A stretch of 64,000 bases of DNA, taken from the NCBI GenBank assembly GCA_031216915.1, contig CM062290.1, positions 385,312,718-385,376,717 of the forward strand, given 5' to 3'. The notes beneath the pieces are model-generated. The model was given only the letters and a program-made list of their open reading frames with translations. It did no database searches and was not told the origin of the DNA. The DNA is from Pictodentalium vernedei (Eukaryota; Mollusca; Scaphopoda; Dentaliida; Dentaliidae). Shown here one piece after another: positions 55,973 to 64,000 of this stretch. Position numbers and translations under genes: made by a program. Numbering within the stretch: the first letter of the stretch is position 1; the number at the start of each line of letters is the position of its first letter.

Positions 55973-56662
55973 TTAACTGGTTGAGTGCTAGAAGCCACCT
56001 TCGTGGGTCTATTGGAAAGTGCTGGGGGAGTGCGGTGCTCAGTAGCAGACTGTTGGAATTCTATACTAGGGGTCCCGAGTTCGATCCCTATCCAGGACGA
56101 CCTGCATTGTGTCCTTGGGCAAGGCACTTTATCCCGGTTGCCTACATGGGGGCACGATGATGCCATGTAATAAGGCATACTGCACACCGATGGTGCACAT
56201 GTCTTCAAACGCTGTAACACTGCTTGAGCGGAGCTTGAACAGAGTTAGAATATTGAGGAGCTGACAGTTGCTCGTTGATGCTCGGTGGTTCTCTCCAGCT
56301 TCCTCCACCCGTAAAACTGTCATGGTCACGATTAGCCATTGTGCATAAGTATGTGACCTTAAACACCAATAAATAAATATAAATATTGGAAAGTGCTGAA
56401 AGCCACTTTTGTGGCTTTACACTGTTTTCATAGGCTTGTTGTTTTCTTAGCAGTAGAAAATAAATGTTTATATAAAATTATTTTGTTACAATTTATTGGA
56501 GATTTCCAACAGGCACTCTCCAATAAATTGTAACAAAACAATTGTTAATGAACAAAATCTTGCTAAACTAAGGCTCCCATTGCTGGTTTCAAGGTATCTT
56601 TGGAAAAAAATACTCATGTTTCAAATCAGCTTCAAAAAATAATTTAGCCTTCAACCAGTTAA
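55973..56662 (+). mobile_element. TTAA-D2 MITE (copy 6) with a young SINE inside
   Basis: Starts TTAACTGGTTGAGTGCTAGA and ends TTCAACCAGTTAA. The hairpin TTATTGGAGATTTCCAACAG is near 56490-56530. SINE at 56025-56384. Confidence 0.87.
56025..56384 (+). mobile_element. tRNA-headed SINE (third head type), perfect 14-bp duplication
   Basis: The head ends CCCGAGTTCGATCCCTATCC, then GTGTCCTTGGGCAAGGCAC. Tail ATTAGCCATTGTGCATAAGT then CAATAAATAAATATAA. Target duplication ATTGGAAAGTGCTG is exact (56011-56024, 56385-56398). Confidence 0.92.
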
Positions 56663-56726
56663 GTGAGCATCACTGCACATCTCCTCACTTCTGTTGGCTT
56701 TTAGTTTCTACCCGTCATAAAAACAA

Positions 56727-57977
56727 GAGGCCCCAGGGGGCCTTAGGCGCTCACCGAATGTTCCATACTGTTAATACACAAATTTTATCAAAAGCTATTC
56801 TTAAGGTTCTACAGTGTAAATCTATACTCTCTGTGGAACTAAAACATCAACAGGACTGAATGGGACAATGCTGCTGATCAAATATCAAAAGATTCTGCAT
56901 GATGGTTCTGAAGAAGATTTTTAAAGAATTTTCCTTGAATTGCACAAAGTAAACATTCACGCCCCCATAGTGAGACCCAATATTGATCGAGGGACTCAAT
57001 TTTAACAAACTTGAATCAGAACCTTACTAAGCTGCTACATACCAAATATTAAAAGATTTTGCCCACTGGTTCGGGAGAAGAAGATTTTTAAAGAATTTTT
57101 TCTTAAATTGCACTAAATGAAAATTCACGGCCCATAGGGAGCCCCAATATTGATCGAGGGACTCAATTTGAACAAACTTGAATCAGACCCATACTAAGAC
57201 GCTGTATACCAAATATCAAAGATCCTGCCCATTGGTTCTGGAGAAGAAGATTTTTAAATTTTTTCTCTTAAATTGCACTAAGTAAAAATTCAGGTGCCCA
57301 TAGTGAGCCCCAAAATTGATCAAGGGACTCCATTTGAACAAACCTGAATCAGACCCATACCAAGATGCTGTATATCAAAAGATTCTGCCCACTGGTTCTG
57401 GAGAAGAAGATTTTTCATTAAATTGCACTAAGGAAAAATTCACACCCCCACCCCCCCCTCCAGTGAGCCCCAATATTGGTTGAGGGACTCGATTTGAACA
57501 AACTTGAATCAGACCCATAACAAGATGCTGCATACCAAATATCAAAAGATTCTGCCCATTGGTTCTGGAGAAGAAGATTTTTAAAGAATTTTTCTTAAAT
57601 TGCACTAAGTAAAAATTCACGCCCCCATAGTGAGCCCCAATATTGGTTGAGGGACTCGATTTGAACAAACTTGAATCAGACCCATACCAAGATGCTGCAT
57701 ACCAAGTATCAAAAGATTCTGCCCACTGGTTCTGGAGAAGAAGATTTTTTAATAATTTTTCTATAATTCATACGGTGCTATCAGATTTATGACCTATACA
57801 GAGCCCCCATGGGACGTGGCCATTTCATTTGAACAAACATGCATTGCCATATAGTAATGAAGATCCACATGAAGTTTCTTGAAAATCGGACCAGTGGTTT
57901 CAGAGGAGAAGTCGTTTGAAAAATGTTCACGACGATGGACGGCAAGTTATAAGTTGAGCTCCCTTCGGTGAGCTAAA
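56727..57977 (+). repeat. 167-bp tandem array (element P, copy 3)
   Basis: AAGAAGATTT recurs near 56911, 57078, 57244, 57404, 57571 and 57738 (spacings 160-167). Each unit has ACTTGAATCAGACCCATA, AAAAGATTCTGCCCA and TTGCACTAAGTAAA. The right end is TTCGGTGAGCTAAAAAC. The left flank CAAGAGGCCCCAGGGGGCC folds back. Known as a common mollusc-type repeat (my recollection). Confidence 0.85.
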
Positions 57978-58052
57978 AACATTATCTGTCCACAATGAGT
58001 ATGCAGGCAAACATTTTGAAGTAAGGTTATCTCATACCAAATTCTGCCTGGT

Positions 58053-58284
58053 GGTATTTATTCATTTATTGGAGCTTAACAACACTTTCAACAGCCAGGC
58101 TTACCTCGTGTCGGACACTTCTATGGGTGGAGGAAGCCGGAGTATTAGAGAGAACCACCAAGCAGCGGAGAGCAACTGTCAGGCTTCCAACATACTAACT
58201 CCACACAAGCAGGATTAGCATTGGTTGAAGACAAGTACACTATTAACATGCAACTTAGTGCACAGTGCCACCATATCCCCACAC
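58053..58284 (-). mobile_element. SINE, 5'-truncated
   Basis: Tail ATTTATTCATTTATTGGAGC then CTTTCAACAGCCAGG; the body runs to CACCATATCCCC; head missing. Confidence 0.75.
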
Positions 58285-58286
58285 AA

Positions 58287-58499
58287 CAGTACAAGTCAAA
58301 ATAAGTTGTAGCATGACCACAATAAACTAAGTATAGTGCTGCTTCTGCACTGATAAAATCAGAATCTGACATCATTTTCTGGAAAACTCTCGGTGAGAGC
58401 TTTCCAGAAAATGATGTCAGATTCTGTTCTGATCAGTGTATGAAGAGAAAGACGCATAGTTTATAGTGGTTATCCTACAACTTATTTTGACTTGTACTG
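58287..58499. mobile_element. TA-T fold-back MITE
   Basis: Ends CAGTACAAGTCAAAATAAGT and CTTATTTTGACTTGTACTG; right flank TA. The central hairpin AGAATCTGACATCATTTTCT is mirrored with a CTCTCGGTGAGAG loop. Confidence 0.82.
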
Positions 58500-58598
58500 T
58501 ACCTGGTGGTGGAGATGTTTCTTCAACAAAGGGGTTGAAAAAAATGCATTGAAAGGTGATTTACAACTTTTAATGAGTTAAGCATTAAATTATTTTTC

Positions 58599-58835
58599 AT
58601 CCCCACGGGAACCCTGGGAAGTGACGCTGTGCCTGTTCACAGAAGCAAACAGGCTCTGTTTTACTGGTAAAATAGGACCTAGTCACCAATGCTTGGGAGG
58701 TGCAAACCCTCTCTAAAATGGGTAACATGGCTTATTAACGCTCACCCCTGGTCTTGAGTTGATACTCATGTTGTGATCATGATTAGCCATTGTGCAAAAA
58801 TATGTGACCTGAAACACCAGTAAATAAATAAATAT
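58599..58835 (+). mobile_element. Retroposon S (copy 4)
   Basis: Head CCCACGGGAACCCTGGGAAG; tail ATTAGCCATTGTGCAAAAAT then CAGTAAATAAATAAAT. Target duplication AATTAT(T/C)TTTC at 58588-58598 and 58836-58846. Confidence 0.82.
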
Positions 58836-59051
58836 AATTATCTTTCAAATGTGATTTGTAAAACAAGTATTTTATTCAAAGATATCAGGCAAAGGAAACA
58901 AAGCATTAGTTGTGCAAGATTTTGTTCATATACAATTATTTTATTACAATTTATTGGAGACTGCCTAACCAAAATTGTAACAAATCAAAATTTTTTAAAC
59001 ATTTTTTTTTTATGGTCGAGAAAACAAGCAAATGCAAACAGTGCAAAGTCA

Positions 59052-59539
59052 TTAACCCTTTACCCAACAAACCACCCGCATCATATGCAAATTGAGCAGT
59101 TGAAAAAATTAAATTTTTTAAAATATTTCAACAAAACCATATCATGTGACCCCTCATTGGAACAAGCTCAATGAGCTCGTTCCAATGAGGGGTCACATGA
59201 TATGGTTTTGTTGAAATTTTTTGAAAAATTAAAACAAAACATATTTAACCCTTTACCCAACGTAACGGCCAAAACCGGCCAGCGCTATTCTCAAAAATCG
59301 CCAATTAATTTTCATTATTTTTTCATTTTTTGTCTCAAAAACATAGGTTATGACCCCTCGTTGGAACGAGCTCGTTGAGCTCGTTCCAACGAGGGGTCAT
59401 AACCTATGTTTTTGAGACAAAACATGAAAAAAATTAGTTATTCAAGAATTTTTTTTGCAAGTGTCGTCTGTTTTTCAGGTTAGGTAATGGGTTAAAATAA
59501 TAAATTTTGATACCTTCTGCATTGGGTAAATAGGGTTAA
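59052..59539 (-). mobile_element. TTAA-A MITE (copy 11) with a B MITE nested
   Basis: TTAACCCTTTACCCAACAAA to GGGTAAATAGGGTTAA. The core TGACCCCTCATTGGAACAAG is intact. B is inserted at the TTAA of ATATTTAAAATAATAA. Confidence 0.87.
59245..59495 (+). mobile_element. TTAA-B MITE (copy 9), best preserved
   Basis: TTAACCCTTTACCCAACGTA to TTAGGTAATGGGTTAA. The core CATAGGTTATGACCCCTCGT and partner is a near-perfect hairpin. Confidence 0.9.
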
Positions 59540-60046
59540 AGTGGCTTTTAGCACTTTTCAGTAGTCCCATGATAGTGGCCTTTACCACTCGCCCAATTAA
59601 CCATATTGAACCTCTGAGAACAAGATATTTCTTATGAATTTATTGTTTTCCATATCATACAGTTCAAACTGGCATTTGCCTTAAAGGGGTTCAATGGTAC
59701 AATATTGTTGTCAAATTACTGCTTACATCATTCATAATGTTGCACTCATAACATGCAATTACAGTTATTGATGGAAAGGGCAAAATGATAAAGTTTCACA
59801 TAATTAAACTTCAAGCACTTTATAACGCGAGATAATGTTTGTCTGAACCAACCCCATTTCTATTCACCAAATTGCAACTATTATGCACGTTATTGATTTT
59901 TATCTTTTGAATGTAAAACGATTCTCATGAATTTATTCTGTTTATTAAAACTGGTGTTTGCCCAATATTAATGCATCTTAGGTTTTTTCACGTTCAGCAA
60001 ACTATATTCTACAAATTATTGATAACATTACACCATTTTTTTTTAG

Positions 60047-60163
60047 GTCTACAAATGTTTCGGTTCCAACATTGCAAGTGAAATGTATGATGGTTATAAC
60101 ACTTTTAGTGAGAGTAATATTGTTTCCAAGACGACACATCATGTAGATAGTAAATATATTCAG
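60047..60163 (+). CDS. Candidate internal coding exon, phase 0-0
   Basis: A 117-base stretch sits between a strong acceptor (ATTTTTTTTTAG, ending 60046) and CAG/GTACAA at 60164. It is open as 39 codons beginning VYKCFGSNIASEMYDGYN, hydrophilic, with several Ser/Thr/Tyr. Length divisible by three, phase 0 on both sides, and no match to the local repeat families support an exon. I do not recognise the protein. It could belong to a neighbouring gene on the plus strand. An open frame continuing to 60277 reads through the donor into pyrimidine-rich sequence and is not used. 59601-60046 shows nothing else. Confidence 0.35.
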
Positions 60164-60195
60164 GTACAAAAAAAGGATATTTCCCGGGATCTTGT

Positions 60196-60470
60196 TAGTA
60201 TGTGTGAAACATACAGACTATTCTTTTTGTGTGCTTTTGTTTTTCCTTCTTCTTCTCACTGCATGTACAATAATTGATTTTATTAAAAAACTAACTGCAG
60301 CAATTGTAATTCTTTGGACCAATTCAAGCAAAATTGTATAGCTATTCTCCTCATACATTCAGAAGAACGGATTTTTGAAGTTAGACCCTATCTCGTTTAC
60401 ATTGTGCCATGTATGTCATGGACAGCGATAATTTTAGTCTCCCAAATTCATTATCTCTTTCATGTTTCCA
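60196..60470 (+). repeat. Local duplicated blocks X and Y (first set)
   Basis: Block X (TGTGTGAAACATACAGACTA, about 60196-60262) recurs at about 61808-61880. Block Y (GAAGTTAGACCCTATCTCGT, about 60376-60470) recurs at about 61725-61805. The order is swapped in the second set. A TTAA-I element lies between. Confidence 0.6.
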
Positions 60471-60719
60471 AGATTTTTTTCACACAACTACAGCTATTCC
60501 TCGAGATGAACAAAAAAAACCTTTTTAACTCTTTGCATGCTGCTGACGAATACTCCTGCCCAGCACAGGGTTTCTCTTGGCACCAACATTAGTATAATTT
60601 GGGCATATTTAAACATATTTCCCCTGTAAATTAAATGGATTTTTTCACCAATGATTTCTTGTTATATTTAGAATAATTTTTTATCAACTCTACTCATGGC
60701 TGCTTTACAACAGCCACGG

Positions 60720-61498
60720 GCCTGGCATTCTGAAAAATGCAGGAGGGCAAAAAATCGCTCTCCTCAATCAGCTTAGGAGAGCAATTAGCTTTACACAGCA
60801 TTTTAAGTATCCAGTTGAACGAACTCATTGAAACTGAAACCAACAGACTACATCAGTGATTTTATTAACTTTACTAAGGTAAAGCGAAATCTCTTAGACA
60901 TCTAGATGTCTCACTCAACAACCAAACACACACTTGACGAGACCTGTGTGTGTACCCAGACCTGTTGTCCAAGAAAGTCATACGCCTACCACTACCACCT
61001 TCAACCCCCAAGGGGGGTTGAAGGTGGTAGTGGTAGGCGTATGACTTTCTTGGACAACAGGTCTGCTTGAATCTACAGTCACATCATGGTGCAGGTGCTT
61101 CGAGTGACAGGATAGTAGTAATGGTAGTATATTATAGTGTCAATATTCCTTGAATAATTACCCCTCAAACTGTGAAGTCAGTTGTTGAACTCGAAACTGA
61201 CAGAAAAAAATATTGCCGAGACCCATTTTGCTTCAAATGATTGCAACTGTGTTTGGGTATGGTTGCAGCCATTACCTTTTACCACTAAACGACTTTCAAA
61301 ATGAAATTACGTGATGTTATGTGACTTCGAAGTTAAATTACATTTTTGCTTTACAACAAAAATTTAATGTGAGCATAATACATGTAATCTCAATCATCCC
61401 AGACCAAAATATTTAGGAGGGCAATTTTTCGCTCTCCTTAATTCTTTCAGGAGGGCAGTAAGGAGAGCTAAAAAATCGCTCTCCTGAAATTGCCAAGC
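60720..61498. mobile_element. Element J, hAT-like, with a long central palindrome
   Basis: Ends GGCCTGGCATTCTGAA and CCTGAAATTGCCAAGCC(TG). CAGCCACG and CAGCCATG flank it, compatible with an 8-bp duplication. AGGAGAGC/GCTCTCCT words are repeated near both ends. Confidence 0.6.
60957..61065. repeat. Palindrome, 53-bp arms, one-base bulge
   Basis: CAGACCTGTTGTCCAAGAAA is mirrored exactly at the right. The centre is CAACCCCCAAGGGGGGTTG, with five C against six G. Confidence 0.88.
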
Positions 61499-62189
61499 CT
61501 GCAGCCATGACTAGATTTGATGAAAACATATCTTAAAATACTCAGAGGGTTAACAGTGAACAAGCAATATGAGATTAGAGACTGTAGAACCGTGAGTCAG
61601 ATACTTCTCCCTCTGCAAGTTCAGTAAATATAGAAAATGATTAGTGTAAAATTATAAATTTTTTTAGAAAACAGAATTGTCCATTTCTTTGAAGACGGTG
61701 GCAAGGGTATCTGATGCATCCAATGGCTTTTAAAGTTAGACCCTATCTCATTTACAATGTGCCACGTTTATCAGAGAGAACAATAATTTCAGTCTCCAAA
61801 AATCATTATTAGTCTATGTGAAACACACACACTATTGTTTTTGTGTGGTTTCTTTTTCTTTCTTTCTTTCCTCTTACAAATCATCCTACCTCGCCATGTT
61901 TGGCATACTGGCAGACAGTCACAAGTACTCAGCCAACTTTGTTTTTCAGGTTCTTGGGGGGGCGGCATTGGGAATGGCCCAATGGGCAACAGGGTTTTCA
62001 CAGCCTCTAGTTTCTCTAAGTCACACCAAAGCAATAGCTATGTTATATACACGGGAGAATAATGCAAACAATACTCCAAATAATAACATAAGCAATAAAA
62101 TTATCAGGAACTGGAAACAGCTGTCACAGATGAAATCTGTTATTTTAATTTATTATATGCCAGCCTGTGACTTATCACAAATTATCTGA

Positions 62190-62775
62190 CAGATATTTCT
62201 CGATATCTATCAACGCAATAGATATCGAAAAAAATTTCTCAGTAGCTTCCAAAATGACTTCACGCTACGCCGCATTACGTCGCCTTGAAGGAAATATCAG
62301 CTGATCTTTGTTATTGTTTTGAAACGCACGCATTTCTCATCGAATTGGGCTGAATATTGTGCAATAAAATGTCTTGTAGCATATAAAGAAAAAGAAAAGC
62401 TACTCTATTTTAGTCAGTATCTGGAATTATCTCATGAGTGTGGACATGAAAGTTTTATTTTTCACGAGCGCTTGCGTGAGTGAAAAATATTTTCAGAACC
62501 ACACGGTGAATTTTTTCATTAGCTTCCTAAATGACGTTACACTTTGGCACATGACGTCACCTTGAACGTCGCCTTGCAAGAACGATAAGCAGCATTTTGT
62601 TATTGTCTTGAACTTTTTGCAGTCGAATTGGGCTGAATATTGTGCAGTAAAATGTCACGTAGTGTATAATAAAAAGAAAATCTACCAAGCACAAAAATAA
62701 AACTTTCAGGTCCACACTCATGAGATAATTCCCGATATTCGCTAAAACAGCGTAGATATCCTCTATCTATTTCAA
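62190..62775. repeat. Fold-back repeat R (copy 2), two inverted units
   Basis: TATCTATCAACGCAATAGATA, TCGCCTTGAAGGAAATATCA and AAAGTTTTATTTTTCACGAG match R copy 1 in reverse. From about 62505 the blocks repeat with different order and spacing, ending TAGATATCCTCTATCTATTT. 62776-63326 shows nothing recognised. Confidence 0.55.
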
Positions 62776-63326
62776 ATTCAACCATGAAGCAAGTTGAACA
62801 GAACCCTTTGCTTTGTAAAGGAGTTTTACATATTACTCTGGTCGGCCTTATAACACATAACTTCTAATTCCAAGGGGTGGGGAGCCCTTTTCCATTATAC
62901 CTTCTACAGTTATGAATTATTAAAATGGAGTACTTAAATGGTGTGATTTTAACCCTCTCAATACTTCAATATGGTTCCTAAAGATTTCATTTAATACATG
63001 ACCATAATAATTAGTCTGTGTTAACTCTTTTGCTGCCGAATGAGACTAAATACGAATTACCCAATCGCTGTCGATAACAACTGAAGTCGCAGTTTGAAAT
63101 CAAATAGCAGTAAGAGTGTTCTAGGGGAAGCAACTCTATTAATTTTTGCAATTTATGATATCGTGGTGTTCTATTTATGTTAAAGGTTAAAGGTAAAGTT
63201 TTGGGACCTGTGAATTGGTGAAGAAAACAAATCGAATTTTGAACACCCAATGTATTTCGGAAGTTCATACATGTATTTGAAAAATATCCATTTCTGATTG
63301 CTTGATAAATACAGATTATCACGACA

Positions 63327-63465
63327 ATGTGGATGTCCTGTGATTGGTATCAGATTCGAGGTGGTGTCCAGAATGGGATCTCAACGAGCCGGCTTTGCCG
63401 TCGAGTTGTGATCCCATTTTTGGACACCACCGAGAATCTGATACAAATCACAGGACATGCACATT
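63327..63465. repeat. Long palindrome, ~62 bp arms
   Basis: ATGTGGATGTCCTGTGATTG pairs with CAAATCACAGGACATGCACAT. Inner GGTGGTGTCCA / TGGACACCACC and AATGGGATC / GATCCCATT also pair. Confidence 0.8.
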
Positions 63466-63516
63466 ATCATAATAATTCATTTATCTAACAATTCTGTCAC
63501 TTAAACAAATTAAATC

Positions 63517-63763
63517 TTAACCCTTTACACAATGTAACGGACAAAACTGACCAATGCTATTCTAAAAAAAATTGCCAATTAATTTTTATTATTTTTTCGT
63601 CTCCAAAGCATAGGTTATGACCCTCTCATTGGAACGAGCCCATCGAGCTCGTTCCAATGAGTGGTCATAACCTATGTTTTTGAAATAAAAAATGAAAAAA
63701 ATTAGTTTTTCAACAATTTGTTTTGCAAGTGTCGTCTGCTTTTCATGTGAGGTAAAGGGTTAA
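63517..63763 (+). mobile_element. TTAA-B MITE (copy 10)
   Basis: TTAACCCTTTACACAATGTA to GAGGTAAAGGGTTAA. The core is near-perfect. 63764-64000 shows no further feature. Confidence 0.87.
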
Positions 63764-64000
63764 ATTATTTTTAAACATTTTTGGGACATAATGTTCCGTC
63801 GATCACTGAAACGCACATAGAATGTATCTATGTGCCTGTTATGATAGCCCATAGCACTACCAGAAACGATACGGAATCAGAATGAGTCATCTATATGATA
63901 CAGAATCGGAACACATTATGTGATACGTACCGTTTCTCGTGGTTTTCAGGCCAAAATCTATATGATTGTTAGATAAAACACATTAAGTTATTTCCGGTTT

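Larger units (their letters stand above)
58570..59600 (-). mobile_element. TTAA-D2 MITE (copy 7), host of S, A and B elements
   Basis: TTAATGAGTTAAGCATTAAA ... through ... ACCACTCGCCCAATTAA. S (58599-58835) is inserted near one end; A (59052-59539) in the other arm; B (59245-59495) is inside A. Confidence 0.75.
60525..61553 (+). mobile_element. TTAA-I MITE (copy 3) carrying element J
   Basis: TTAACTCTTTGCATGCTGCT to ACTCAGAGGGTTAA. The core hairpin CATGGCTGCTTTACAACAGC is split by J (about 60720-61498). Confidence 0.75.

Noticed and set aside
56727..57977. CRISPR-like array
   Set aside because: The ~167-bp units are repeat throughout without unique spacers; eukaryotic tandem repeat.
61818..62189. 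Membrane-protein-like reading containing FVFQVLGGAALGMAQWATGF
   Set aside because: No acceptor AG follows the pyrimidine tract closely, the left part lies in duplicated block X, and possible donors are weak. A tiny exon at 61951-61992 cannot be excluded.

Overview
The window is AT-rich eukaryotic nuclear DNA, most likely from a marine invertebrate and probably a bivalve or related mollusc. That is an inference. It rests on a spliced animal gene with a very long intron, SINEs headed by tRNA and 5S rRNA sequences, Tc1, DIRS and hAT remnants, and ~160 bp tandem-core repeats of a kind I associate with molluscs. There are no operons, bacterial genes or CRISPR arrays.

The only gene I can name is a plus-strand UNC93-like membrane protein. 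Two consecutive coding exons are visible (1897-2164 and 23453-23703). They join in frame across a 21.3 kb intron. The N-terminal part must lie left of the window. Two weaker plus-strand exon candidates (40929-41081 and 60047-60163) may belong to another gene reaching past the right edge.

Everything else is a dense, multiply nested layer of mobile DNA. I use these labels. (1) TTAA families (A, B, D1, D2, I, Y, Z) are 220-320 bp fold-back elements ending in TTAA, like piggyBac-derived MITEs. (2) TA families (E, G, H, K, T, U) are fold-back elements starting CAGT and flanked by TA, like pogo/Tigger MITEs. (3) hAT-type elements: C has 8-bp target duplications, X has an 8-bp duplication with one mismatch, and J is less certain. 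(4) SINEs share a body starting around tgtccttgggcaag and carry either tRNA-like or 5S rRNA heads. A fourth element type (S) shares only their 3' tail. (5) Tandem-core elements have units of 157 or 167 bp. (6) Coding remnants are a degenerate Tc1/mariner transposase (14462-15986), a DIRS-type retrotransposon (50822-54296) and a Crypton-like recombinase fragment (3562-3867).

Layout: 1-1896 upstream intron; 2165-23452 long intron with about 20 insertions; 23704-32100 nested TTAA, TA and hAT elements; 32386-33196 a large fold-back palindrome; 33400-41500 more MITEs, a minisatellite and a possible first exon; 41900-48130 a 1.73 kb segment present twice, one copy bounded by 99-bp direct repeats; 48150-56700 SINEs, B elements and the DIRS remnant; 56727-57977 a 167-bp tandem array; 58053-64000 nested D2/S/A/B elements, a weak exon candidate and fold-back elements. 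Nesting gives a relative order of insertion, and intact target duplications show which insertions are recent.
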